A DNA stretch of 64,000 nt from DASQFI01 sp035633215 (GTDB lineage Bacteria > Acidobacteriota > Vicinamibacteria > Vicinamibacterales > SCN-69-37): assembly GCA_035633215.1 (NCBI GenBank), contig DASQFI010000062.1:124001-188000 (forward strand), in the 5' to 3' direction. Made by a program: the position numbers and the translations under genes. Under the pieces are notes generated by a model that was given only the letters and a program-made list of their open reading frames with translations, did no database searches and was not told the DNA's origin. Numbering within the stretch: position 1 is the stretch's first letter; every line of letters starts with the position of its first letter. Below are positions 48,502 through 56,685 of this stretch, in pieces.

Positions 48502-50883
48502 ATGAAGTTTCGCGCGTGGTCGCGCTTGCGCGATTCACGCGCGGTTCGTGTCGGCGTTGGAACGACAGCGGTGCTCGTGGCCACGATCGTGTGGGTGCGC
48601 TGCGGGCCGTTGCCCGCCGGACTGCTGGACGAGAGCGGCGCGACGTCGACGGAGGTCTACGACCGCCACGGCGAGCGGCTGCACGAGGCGCGCTCGGGCG
48701 CCGGCACGCGGAGCGATCGGCTCGAAGCCGCGACCCTGCCGCGCATGCTCGCGCGCGCGACGCTCGCCGCCGAGGACGTCCGATTCGAGCGTCACGTCGG
48801 CATCGATCCGCAGTCGGTCGTTCGCGCGGCCTGGCGCAACATGGTGTCCGGCCGCGTCGTGCAGGGCGGATCGACAATCACGCAGCAGGTCGCGAAGCTC
48901 CTCGTGGCGCGTCAGAACGCCGGTGCCACGGATCGTGGCTGGCGCGCCAAGCTCCACGAGGCCGTCATCGCGCTTCGCCTCGACCACCGGCTGTCGAAGG
49001 ACGAGATTCTCGCGTTTTATCTCAACCTCGCGCCGTACGGCAATCAGATCGAGGGCGCCGAGCGCGCCGCGCGTGCGTATTTCGGCCGGCCGAGCGCGCT
49101 CCTGACGCCGGCCGAGGCTGCGTTCCTTGCGGCGCTGCCGCAGCAGCCGACGAACTTCAATCCGTGGCGCGACCCGGCGCGTGCCCGCCAGCGGCAGCGT
49201 CGCGTCCTCGTCGCAATGGCCGCGCAAGGCTGGCTCTCGCACGCCGACTTCGAACTCGCCGCGCAGGAACGGCTCACCCTCACGCGCGATCGGTCGTCAC
49301 AGATCGCGCCGCACTTCGTCGCGCGCGTGCTCGGCCAGCGCGGGACCACCCATCCACGCCGCATCGACACGACGCTCGACGCGACGCTCCAGCGCGCGGT
49401 CCAGGGCATCATCGCCGCGCATCGGGACGATCTGGTGCGTCATCGCGCGGCGAACGTGGCGGTCGCGGTGCTCGACAACCGCTCCGGCGAGTGGCTGGCG
49501 TGGGAAGGATCGGGCAGCTACGCGACGGGCGGGCGCGGCGGCGCGATCGACGGCGTCGTCACGCCCCGCCAGCCCGGCTCGGCGCTGAAGCCGTTTACCT
49601 ACGCGGCCGCGTTCGAACGAGGGGTCCACCCCGGACGCGTGCTCGCCGACGTGCCCTCGCAGTTCCCGACCGCGCAGCCTGGCGTGCTCTACAGTCCGCT
49701 GAACTACGACGGCCAGTTTCGCGGACCGCTGCTCGTGCGGACCGCGCTTGCCGGATCCGAGAACGTGCCGGCGGTCGCGCTGGCCTCCGAGATCGGCGTG
49801 CCGGCGATCACCCGCCTGCTCCGCCGCGCGGGGCTCAGCACGCTCGATCACAACGCCGCGCACTATGGACTCGGTCTCACGCTCGGCAACGCCGAGGTGC
49901 GTCTCGACGAGCTGGTGGCTGCGTATGCGATGTTCGCGCGTGGAGGCGAATCCATCGCGCCCCGCCTCGTGCGCGCCGCCGACGGGATCGTTCCGGTGCG
50001 GCCACCCACCGAGCGGCTGGTCTCCGAACGGACGGCGTTCTGGATCGCGGACATCCTCTCGGACGCCGACGCGCGCGCCTACATTTTCGGCCGCGGCGGC
50101 AGTCTCGAGTTTCCGTTCACCGTCGCGGCCAAGACCGGCACGTCGCAGGCGTATCACGACAACTGGGCGCTCGGATTCACGCGCGACGTCACGGTCGGCG
50201 TCTGGGTCGGCAACTTCGATCGCACGCCTCTCCGGAATTCGTCGGGCGTCACCGGCGCCGGACCGATTTTCCACGACGTCATGCTCGCCGCGATCGAGCG
50301 GACCCGCGGATCGCTCCCCATCGGCGACACCGCGGCCATCATCACCGTGCCCCCTGATGTCCGGCGGGTCGAGCTCTGCGCGCTGTCCGGGATGGCGCCT
50401 CACGCGTCCTGCCCGACCCGCGCCATCGAATGGATGCCGACCTCGGCCTCCGTCGATCGCTGCACCTGGCATCACACGAGCGACGGCGCCCTGGTCACGA
50501 TCTGGCCAGAGCCGTTCCAGCGGTGGGCGGGAACGGACGTACGTAGGGCGGATTGGGTTCCAAATCCGCCTGGGGCGGACTTGGAGTTCAGTCCGCCCTA
50601 CGGGAGCCGTCAAAAAGACTCCCGAGGTCTGCTGAGGATCGTCCGCCCCGTCGGCGGCGGGGTGTATCTCATCGATCGCACGCTCCGCCCGGAATTCCAG
50701 ACCCTGCCACTCGCTACCGAAGGCGCCTCGCCCGGCGCCGTCGAATGGTTCGTGAACGACGCCTCCATCGGCCACGCCGCTGGCGACGCGACCATGCGCT
50801 GGGCGCTGATCCCAGGCACCCACACCATCACGGCGCGCGACTCCGCCGGGCGTTCTACCGAAACGAGAATCGTTGTTCGCTGA
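48502..50883 (+). CDS. pbpC: Penicillin-binding protein 1C
   Basis: A 793-residue bifunctional peptidoglycan synthase: N-terminal membrane anchor (about 13-32), then GT51 glycosyltransferase (EDVRFERHVGID, GGSTITQQVAKLL). The transpeptidase has the SxxK motif in PGSALKPFTY (Ser360, Lys363) and KTGTSQ (Lys544). A C-terminal BiPBP_C domain (YLIDRTLRPEFQTLPL) is diagnostic for PBP1C. ATG 48502 with AAGGGG upstream is preferred; a GTG at 48493 is possible. A 59-bp palindromic repeat (50543-50601) lies in frame in the linker before BiPBP_C, adding an unusual VRRADWVPNPPGADLEFSPP stretch. It works with the upstream macroglobulin. Confidence 0.92.
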   Translation: MKFRAWSRLRDSRAVRVGVGTTAVLVATIVWVRCGPLPAGLLDESGATSTEVYDRHGERLHEARSGAGTRSDRLEAATLPRMLARATLAAEDVRFERHVGIDPQSVVRAAWRNMVSGRVVQGGSTITQQVAKLLVARQNAGATDRGWRAKLHEAVIALRLDHRLSKDEILAFYLNLAPYGNQIEGAERAARAYFGRPSALLTPAEAAFLAALPQQPTNFNPWRDPARARQRQRRVLVAMAAQGWLSHADFELAAQERLTLTRDRSSQIAPHFVARVLGQRGTTHPRRIDTTLDATLQRAVQGIIAAHRDDLVRHRAANVAVAVLDNRSGEWLAWEGSGSYATGGRGGAIDGVVTPRQPGSALKPFTYAAAFERGVHPGRVLADVPSQFPTAQPGVLYSPLNYDGQFRGPLLVRTALAGSENVPAVALASEIGVPAITRLLRRAGLSTLDHNAAHYGLGLTLGNAEVRLDELVAAYAMFARGGESIAPRLVRAADGIVPVRPPTERLVSERTAFWIADILSDADARAYIFGRGGSLEFPFTVAAKTGTSQAYHDNWALGFTRDVTVGVWVGNFDRTPLRNSSGVTGAGPIFHDVMLAAIERTRGSLPIGDTAAIITVPPDVRRVELCALSGMAPHASCPTRAIEWMPTSASVDRCTWHHTSDGALVTIWPEPFQRWAGTDVRRADWVPNPPGADLEFSPPYGSRQKDSRGLLRIVRPVGGGVYLIDRTLRPEFQTLPLATEGASPGAVEWFVNDASIGHAAGDATMRWALIPGTHTITARDSAGRSTETRIVVR
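50543..50601. repeat. GTAG...CTAC palindrome inside pbpC
   Basis: GTAGGGCGGATT...AATCCGCC and GGCGGACTTGGAGTTCAGTC...CCGCCCTAC form two hairpins bounded by GTAG and CTAC. The element lies within the coding frame, between transpeptidase and BiPBP_C domains, without frameshift or stop. Confidence 0.75.
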
Positions 50884-50926
50884 AAAAAGAGCGCCGTCGA
50901 AAAAGTACGGGTACTATTTCCCAGCT

Positions 50927-51643
50927 GTGCAGTTGCCGTTGCCGTGGGATGTCGTGCGGCCATCAGGCCAGTCGAGGTATGTCGAGGTTGGCGGCCAACC
51001 TGTACCCGTCGCCGTCGTACGCCACCGGCGTGCCCGGCGGTACGTCGTGCGTGTCACGAACGACGGCGTGCGGCTGACGGTGCCGCGCGGCGCGTCGATC
51101 GCCGGCGGGATGGCGTTCGCGAAACGGCAGGCCGGCTGGCTCGACCGCGAGTGGCGACGCCAGCGCGAGCGATCGGCGCCGTGGACCACCGGGACCACCC
51201 TGTGGTTTCGCGGCGAGCGCGCGGTGTTGTCGCTCGCGAACGGCTACGTAATTGTCGGATCGCACCAGATCAATATCAATACCGAGATCGCCGGACGAAA
51301 TCTGCGGACGACCGTCGAGCCGTGGATGCGAGGACTCGCGGGGCGGGAGCTGCCCGCGCGCTGTCTCGATCTCTCGGCGACGTGCGGCCTCTCAGTCACG
51401 CGCGTGTACGTCCGCAATCAGCGATCGCGCTGGGGCGCCTGCTCGCCGAAGCGTGTCATTACCTTGAACTGGCGTTTGATTCAGATGCCGCCGGAGGTCT
51501 CCGACTACATCATCATCCACGAGCTGATGCACCTGAAGCAGCCGAACCACTCGCGAAAGTTCTGGCGCGAGGTCGATGCCGCATGTGCGTGGTGGCGTTC
51601 AGCCGAGCGCTGGCTACGCACGCACGGCCGGGAGCTCATGTAA
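50927..51643 (+). CDS. YgjP/SprT-like zinc metalloprotease (DUF45)
   Basis: A 238-residue protein from the preferred GTG at 50927 (MQLPLPWDVV, the usual N-terminus in relatives). A longer TTG start at 50873 would overlap the pbpC stop. DUF45/M48-like features: HRRARRYVVRV, the SRWGACSP signature and the zinc motif HELMHLKQPNHSRKFW (HELMH ligands plus downstream acidic residue). YgjP-type proteins are cytosolic predicted metallohydrolases of unknown physiological role, sometimes beside restriction systems; here the context is the cell-wall gene pbpC. It converges on the RsbU-type gene, 14 bp away. Confidence 0.82.
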   Translation: MQLPLPWDVVRPSGQSRYVEVGGQPVPVAVVRHRRARRYVVRVTNDGVRLTVPRGASIAGGMAFAKRQAGWLDREWRRQRERSAPWTTGTTLWFRGERAVLSLANGYVIVGSHQININTEIAGRNLRTTVEPWMRGLAGRELPARCLDLSATCGLSVTRVYVRNQRSRWGACSPKRVITLNWRLIQMPPEVSDYIIIHELMHLKQPNHSRKFWREVDAACAWWRSAERWLRTHGRELM

Positions 51644-51657
51644 TACCCGCGAATGCT

Positions 51658-54066
51658 CTAGCCGACCTGGACCGCCATCATCGTCGCGTCGTCGAACTGT
51701 TCGCTGGCGCCGCGGAACGAGTTGACCGCGCTCTCCACGCGCGCGAGCATCTCGTCGCTGCCGGACGAGGCGGCGGAGACGAGCAGCGCTTCGAGCCGCT
51801 CGGCGCCGAACATGTCGCCGGCCGCGTTTTCGGCTTCGACGCATCCATCCGTGTAGAAAAAGAGCAGGTCGCCCGCGGCCAGCTGCAGTTGCTGCTCCCG
51901 GAAGCCGTGCCCCGCGTACAGGCCGACCGGAAGGCCGGTGGACGCCATCTTGTCGAGGCGGCCGTGCTCGTGCAGCACGTACTGAGGATGGTGACCGGCG
52001 TTCACGTAGCGAAGCACGCGCGTGGGCGGATCGAGAATGCCGACGAAGAGCGTCGCATACACGGGGCCGGGCGAGTTGGCCTCGATGTCGTAGTCGATCT
52101 CGCGCGCGAGTTCGGAGAGATCCTGGCCGAGCGCGAGCCGGGTCCGGAGCGACGCCTGAATGTTCGCCATGAGGAGCGCGGCGCCCACGCCTTTCCCCGA
52201 CACGTCGCCGACGAGCAGCGCGATTTGCCCTCCGGGCGTCACGAAGTAGTTGAAGAAATCACCGCCGACTTCGCGCGCCGGGACGGAGACCCCCTTGATC
52301 TCCGTCAGCCCCAGCTTCAGCGGCGCGTGCGGCAGCATGTCGTGCTGGATTTGACGCCCGAGCTCGAGCTCCCGTTTGATGCGTTCCTGCCCGAGCGCTG
52401 CACGCTGGTGCTTTTCGACGTCCTCCGCCATCTGGTTGAACGCCTGCGCGAGCTCGCCCACCTCGTCCTTCGCGCGGACCGGCACGCGCGCGGTGTAGTC
52501 GCCTTGCGCGATGCGCCGCACGCCGTCGCCGAGCGCCGAGAGATTGCGCGTCAACCGCGTCGAAAGTGGGACGATGCCGGCGAGCGCGATGAGGATGAAG
52601 AGCCCGCCCAGCCCGGCGTTGCGCGCGGCGGTTCGCCTGAGCGTGTCCAGCGAATCGCCCACCGGACGGGCAATTCCGAGCCGCAGCCCCGAGCCGGACG
52701 GATCCTCCGTCGTGACGACAATCCAGTCGTCGAGCCGCGCGGTCAGCGGCCCGTTCGGCCGGGCGATCGCCCCCAGCCCTTCCACCTTCCGGCGATCGTC
52801 GTCGCTCCGCGTGTAAATCTGGCCATCGCGTCCGACGGCAAACGGCACCTCGCCGCGATCGCGGCGCGTCGTCGAGAACACCGTCGCGAGGACGTTCGCG
52901 AAGTTGACCTCGGCGTTGACCTGCTGCACGACCTTCCCGTCATGCTCGTATTTCACGTCGAGCCGGTTGCCAGAGAGCGACGCGCTCTTCTTCATCTTCG
53001 CCGGCACGGGCGAATCCTTGATTGGTGGTGTGGACGGGAGCGCCGGAGCTGGCGCCGGCATCGGGGCCACGGCACTGCTGGCGCTTCGAGTCTGTGAAGC
53101 CTTCGCTTTCGCATCCGCTTCCCGCTTGGCGGCTTCCGCCTGTTTCTTCAACTCGGCGGCGCCGAGCTGAAGACCGGTGACGACGCCGAGCATCCGTTGC
53201 GACATCTCTCGACCGAGCCGCTCGCGCTCTTCGGGGGTGAGCGTCGCCAGTTGCTTGCCGGCCGGAATGATTTCGCGCAACAGCTCGCGGCGAATCTGCG
53301 TCATGTCGATCTTGATGCGATCCTTGGTCTCACCGGCCGTCACGACGCGCGTGACCATGGGCGCCTGGGGCTCAGCAGGCGACGCGGGAGCGACCGGCGG
53401 AGGCCCGATACGGCCGACCGCAGGCGGCGGGGCAGGCGGTCCGGCCGGTGCCGGCGGCGGCGTCACTGAAGTCGTCGCGGCAGGCGGCAGTGGCGGCGGC
53501 GCCGGTGCGGGCGACGGCGGGCCGGGCGGTCTGCGACCCTGTGACTGGCCCTGTCCTTGTCCCTGACCGGAACCCTGCCGACTCGGGGCAAATCGATTGG
53601 GCCGCGGCGCCGTGCCAGCGATCGGCAGCACCTCTGCGCCGGTTGCGGAACCGGACCGCCCCGCCGTGCGGCCCTGCCGGCCACCGGTCCATGGGATCAG
53701 TCCCTGCAACTCGACATTGTTGAGGAGCATCGCCGCTTCGCCCAGCGCGTTGGCGACCGACGCGCCGATGACCTCTGCGTGCGCCGCCGGCGGTGCGGCC
53801 GCCGGAGCAGTCGCCTTGACAGCCGATGCGCGGCCGACCGCCGACTGCAGCTCGGCGACGTCCATCAGATGCTCCACGCGTTCGCTGAGTTGCGCCGTCA
53901 CGAGCTGCATGCGCTGGCCGAGCTCGCCCGCAAGGAGATCCGCTTCGTGTTCGGCGGCTTCGCGGAGCGCCCGGACGTTGCTCGTGTACGTATAGAACGT
54001 CACGGCGCCGAGCGGCACGACCGAGAGCGTGAAGAAGGCGACGATCAGACGAGTGCGAAGACTCAT
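51658..54066 (-). CDS. Membrane HAMP - PP2C (RsbU/SpoIIE-type) serine phosphatase
   Basis: An 802-residue membrane sensor phosphatase: TM1 (about 7-27), a long periplasmic sensor region with a Pro/Ala/Gln-rich low-complexity stretch (about 165-235), TM2 (about 482-500), HAMP (about 500-555) and a SpoIIE-type PP2C domain. Metal-binding motifs are VGGDFFNYF, LLVGDVSGKGVGAALLM, NAGHHPQYVL, FFYTDGCVEAEN and FDDATMMAVQV. Such proteins dephosphorylate STAS anti-anti-sigma factors in partner-switching pathways; no STAS or RsbW gene is in the window. The ATG overlaps the stop of the exonuclease III gene (ATGA). Confidence 0.88.
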   Translation of the reverse strand: MSLRTRLIVAFFTLSVVPLGAVTFYTYTSNVRALREAAEHEADLLAGELGQRMQLVTAQLSERVEHLMDVAELQSAVGRASAVKATAPAAAPPAAHAEVIGASVANALGEAAMLLNNVELQGLIPWTGGRQGRTAGRSGSATGAEVLPIAGTAPRPNRFAPSRQGSGQGQGQGQSQGRRPPGPPSPAPAPPPLPPAATTSVTPPPAPAGPPAPPPAVGRIGPPPVAPASPAEPQAPMVTRVVTAGETKDRIKIDMTQIRRELLREIIPAGKQLATLTPEERERLGREMSQRMLGVVTGLQLGAAELKKQAEAAKREADAKAKASQTRSASSAVAPMPAPAPALPSTPPIKDSPVPAKMKKSASLSGNRLDVKYEHDGKVVQQVNAEVNFANVLATVFSTTRRDRGEVPFAVGRDGQIYTRSDDDRRKVEGLGAIARPNGPLTARLDDWIVVTTEDPSGSGLRLGIARPVGDSLDTLRRTAARNAGLGGLFILIALAGIVPLSTRLTRNLSALGDGVRRIAQGDYTARVPVRAKDEVGELAQAFNQMAEDVEKHQRAALGQERIKRELELGRQIQHDMLPHAPLKLGLTEIKGVSVPAREVGGDFFNYFVTPGGQIALLVGDVSGKGVGAALLMANIQASLRTRLALGQDLSELAREIDYDIEANSPGPVYATLFVGILDPPTRVLRYVNAGHHPQYVLHEHGRLDKMASTGLPVGLYAGHGFREQQLQLAAGDLLFFYTDGCVEAENAAGDMFGAERLEALLVSAASSGSDEMLARVESAVNSFRGASEQFDDATMMAVQVG

Positions 54067-54812
54067 GGATGAAACGTCACGACCTGCGGCGCGTGATCGC
54101 TCGTGCCGAACTCCCGCTGCGACGTCGCGGACACGGCACGTTCGCCGAAGGCGCCGGTCGCGAGCACGTAATCGATGCGCCAGCCGATGTTCCGCTGCCG
54201 CAGGTTGCGCCAGGGCGCCCACCACGTGAACAGCTCGTCATTGCCGGGATCGAGCGTCCGGCCGACGTCGACGAACCCCGTGTCGATCAGGCCAGAAATC
54301 CGCGCGCGCTCCTCCGGACGCGTGCCGATCTGATTCGGCTTGCGCTCCTTCGGGTGCACGTCTCGCTCCTCACGGGCCACGTTCAAATCTCCACAGATGA
54401 CTACCGTCCGGCCGGCGGCGTTCGTTTCACTCGCCCAGCCAGCCAGGCCGTCGAGAAAGCGCATCTTGGCGGGAAAGTCCTTCCCGCCGTTCGGTACATA
54501 GACGGAAGCCACCAGCATACTGCCCAGATCGGCGACCACGATACGGCCCTCGTGGTCGAAGGCCGGATGAGTGAACGCGGGACGCGCCTGGGCGGAATCG
54601 CACCGCACGAGCATCGCGACCCCTGAATACCCGCCAAGACCGTGCCAGTAACACCAGTAACCCTCGGGTGCGAGCAGCAGGCCGGGAATCTGTTCGGGCG
54701 CGGCTTTGATCTCCTGAAGGCACAGAATGTCCGGCTGTTCGGCCGCGAGCAGATCCTGCAGCTCGCCCTGGCGTTTGCGAATGCCGTTGACGTTCCACGT
54801 GACGATTTTCAT
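54063..54812 (-). CDS. xth: Exodeoxyribonuclease III (AP endonuclease)
   Basis: A 249-residue member of the exonuclease III/AP endonuclease family, full length. Catalytic segments: VTWNVNGIRKR, the metal ligand Glu in LQEIKA, VYVPNGG, the Asp/Asn pair in CGDLNVAREERDVHP, WRIDYVLAT and the general-base GTSDHAP. It repairs abasic sites and removes 3' blocking groups. Its stop overlaps the start of a membrane PP2C phosphatase, a surprising coupling of DNA repair with partner-switch signalling. A hairpin lies directly before its ATG, so initiation may be structure-dependent or leaderless. Confidence 0.93.
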   Translation of the reverse strand: MKIVTWNVNGIRKRQGELQDLLAAEQPDILCLQEIKAAPEQIPGLLLAPEGYWCYWHGLGGYSGVAMLVRCDSAQARPAFTHPAFDHEGRIVVADLGSMLVASVYVPNGGKDFPAKMRFLDGLAGWASETNAAGRTVVICGDLNVAREERDVHPKERKPNQIGTRPEERARISGLIDTGFVDVGRTLDPGNDELFTWWAPWRNLRQRNIGWRIDYVLATGAFGERAVSATSQREFGTSDHAPQVVTFHP

Positions 54813-54840
54813 GAGAGAGCGCGGATCAGTCCCGCTCTCT
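54813..54840. terminator. Hairpin between the propeller gene and xth
   Basis: GAGAGCGCGG...CCCGCTCTC forms a stem of about 9 bp touching the xth start codon (54812). On the minus strand it lies 30 nt beyond the propeller gene stop and could be its terminator, though it has no U-run on that strand. Confidence 0.45.
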
Positions 54841-54872
54841 ATTGTTTCTTAGACAGGTGCTGCGGGCGAGAG

Positions 54873-55844
54873 TTAGCGAGGCGGATCTGCAACGAGCGCG
54901 AGGCGGAGTGGGACACCCCGCGCGGCGGGCCCGAAGGGCCCCACGGCAAGCCGCGTGATTCGGCCCAGCCCCGCCGGGGAGAAATCTCCAACTTCCTTCC
55001 ATGCTGCTGACGCCGGCAACCAACCGAGCAGCTTCGTCCCGCTTGCCATGAGCAGAGTGCCGTTCGGATGCCAGGCGAAATCCTCACTGCGATTGTCGTC
55101 TGCGGTCTCGGCGATCGTCTGAACCGCCCGAGTGCGAGGATCGAACTCCTTCACGACCCAATGTCCGCTCGGCGGTTTGCTGACGAAACTCACCGTACCT
55201 TTGGCAGGGCGCAAGAGCAACGATCGGCCGATGGCGGATTCGATCACCTGCGCCTGACCCGTCTTCGTGTCCGCCAGTTGAAGCGTGTTCGCCTGGCCCG
55301 GCCCTCCCAGGACGAACAGAGCCAGCCGAGTCTCGTCGATCCACACGTGGTAGCCCACCGGCTTCACGTTCTCGAGAACGAGCCGCGGATTCGATCCGTC
55401 GAGATCAAACCGCCACAGCCGCTGCGTGCCGTCGGCCTCGACGCGGATCACCGAAAACGATTTGCGATCGGGTGTGATGAGCGGCGAGTACTCGTTCTCA
55501 CTCGTCCGCGTCACTTGTGACAGCGCGCTCGATGCGAAGTCGTATCGATAGATGTCCGTCTGTTTACCGTCGCGGTTCGACGTGAACAGGAGACCCGAAC
55601 CGTCCGGAAGGAAGCTGGGCTGGTTGTCGTAGCCCTCGTTCTTGCTGATGTTGGTCGGCATGCCGCCGGCCATCGGCATTCTGTCCACCCCGAGCGTCGT
55701 CACGTAGACCTCGGTCGCCGGCGGCGTCGGCTGGGGAACGGGGCTTTGTTCCACAGACCTGGCGGGTAAGGTGCCGGAGGTCCAGACGAGCCCCGGCACC
55801 GACAGGGCCAAAACTGTGAAAAACAGCCCCGTCCCCCTAGACAC
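54873..55844 (-). CDS. Secreted TolB/WD40-like beta-propeller protein
   Basis: A 323-residue protein with a signal peptide (FFTVLALSVPGLVWTSG). The propeller contains PD40-type repeats: NQPSFLPDGSGLLFTSNRDG, TDIYRYDF, YSPLITPDRKSFSVIRVEADG, FAWHPNGTLLMASG. No catalytic domain follows, so it is probably a periplasmic scaffold or binding protein. Its start overlaps the stop of the upstream GNAT gene by 8 bp, so the two are cotranscribed. Function not recognised beyond the fold. Confidence 0.8.
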   Translation of the reverse strand: MSRGTGLFFTVLALSVPGLVWTSGTLPARSVEQSPVPQPTPPATEVYVTTLGVDRMPMAGGMPTNISKNEGYDNQPSFLPDGSGLLFTSNRDGKQTDIYRYDFASSALSQVTRTSENEYSPLITPDRKSFSVIRVEADGTQRLWRFDLDGSNPRLVLENVKPVGYHVWIDETRLALFVLGGPGQANTLQLADTKTGQAQVIESAIGRSLLLRPAKGTVSFVSKPPSGHWVVKEFDPRTRAVQTIAETADDNRSEDFAWHPNGTLLMASGTKLLGWLPASAAWKEVGDFSPAGLGRITRLAVGPFGPAARGVPLRLALVADPPR

Positions 55845-56424
55845 GGGTCACCTGCCGGCGGCTTCGATGCGCGTCGAGCACGAACGGACCCAGCCGCTTG
55901 CTGAGATACACCTTGGATTCGAGCGGCTCGGGCGCCATCTCGAGCTTGATGACGTTGAACTGCAAGCTGTCGAGCGTCCCGCGCATGCCGTAGTAGCGGT
56001 TCTTGGTCTTGACGACGACCTCGTCGTAGCCCGCCGCGACCGCCCAGACTTCCTGCTCCTCGGTGAGCGCGCGGAAATGTCCCTGGCTGCGCCAGTCGAG
56101 GCGCGTCGCGCCGAGCCAGTTGTAGAGAATCCGCCGGCCCTCGAACTCGATGACGCCGTCCAGGCGGGCCACGAGATCGACCAGTTTCCGGTCGGTTTCA
56201 TGCTCCCGCAGCTCGTGCGAGACCTTGTAGGACACCGGCACGACCGCCGACCCGTCGTCGGGCAGCGGCGCCTCGGCCATCAGGATCTGGAACTCACGTC
56301 CGTCGAGCCGCTGCATGATCTCCGCAGCGGTCTTGCGCGTCGGAAATTCGTTGAAGAACTCCTCGATATAGGCAATTTCAAGCGCCCCCTGCTGGAGGGG
56401 ATATTCGCGAATCACATACTCCAC
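55837..56424 (-). CDS. GNAT-family N-acetyltransferase
   Basis: A 195-residue protein. The N-terminal part reads EIAYIEEFFNEFPTRKTAAEIMQRLDG and GREFQILMAEAP. The C-terminal half resembles the GNAT acetyl-CoA-binding half: LDWRSQGHFRALTEEQEVWAV, GYDEVVVKTKNRYYGMRGTL, ESKVYLSKRLG. The R/Q-x-x-G-x-G/A loop is atypical (RSQGHFRAL), so activity is inferred from overall pattern only. Cytosolic. It overlaps the beta-propeller gene by 8 bp. Confidence 0.68.
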   Translation of the reverse strand: MEYVIREYPLQQGALEIAYIEEFFNEFPTRKTAAEIMQRLDGREFQILMAEAPLPDDGSAVVPVSYKVSHELREHETDRKLVDLVARLDGVIEFEGRRILYNWLGATRLDWRSQGHFRALTEEQEVWAVAAGYDEVVVKTKNRYYGMRGTLDSLQFNVIKLEMAPEPLESKVYLSKRLGPFVLDAHRSRRQVTRV

Positions 56425-56449
56425 CGTGGCCTCAGCCGCGGCATTGTAC

Positions 56450-56566
56450 GTCAGCCTCTCAGGCGGCTGACGCCGCCTGAACTTCGAACTTTGAACTTCG
56501 AACTGTCGTCAGAAACGGCTCATTTTCCGATCGTTCGACGTTTGAAGTTGAAGTTCCAGGTTCAGG
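56450..56566. repeat. Foldbacks I: CGTCAGCC hairpin and inverted GAACTTC repeats
   Basis: A CGTCAGCC-TCTCA-GGCGGCTGACG hairpin (56450-56472) is followed by arms of tandem GAACTTC/GAACTTT heptamers (56476-56503, CCTGAACTTCGAACTTTGAA...) that pair with 56540-56566 (...GAAGTTCCAGGTTCAGG). It lies about 120 nt downstream of the TonB receptor gene and upstream of the GNAT gene. No gene is seen in 56425-56685. Confidence 0.7.
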
Positions 56567-56659
56567 TTGCCGTTCGGCAACGTCTTAGCGCGCCACGAGC
56601 GCGCTCCGCCGGAGCGGAGCGGGGCGTAGGGGCCCCCGCGAGCGACGGCGATGGGGGGT

Positions 56660-56680
56660 CCGGCGGGGCGAAGCCCCCGG
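56660..56680 (-). terminator. Hairpin downstream of the TonB-receptor gene
   Basis: CCGGCGGGGC-GAA-GCCCCCGG stem, 5 nt past the minus-strand receptor stop. No T-run, but position fits transcription termination. Confidence 0.5.
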
Positions 56681-56685
56681 TCTGG

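Noticed and set aside
51658..54225. Extended N-terminus of the RsbU-type phosphatase from 54225
   Set aside because: The extra 53 residues are antisense-quality Arg-rich sequence overlapping xth; the ATG at 54066 directly precedes the transmembrane helix and overlaps the xth stop.
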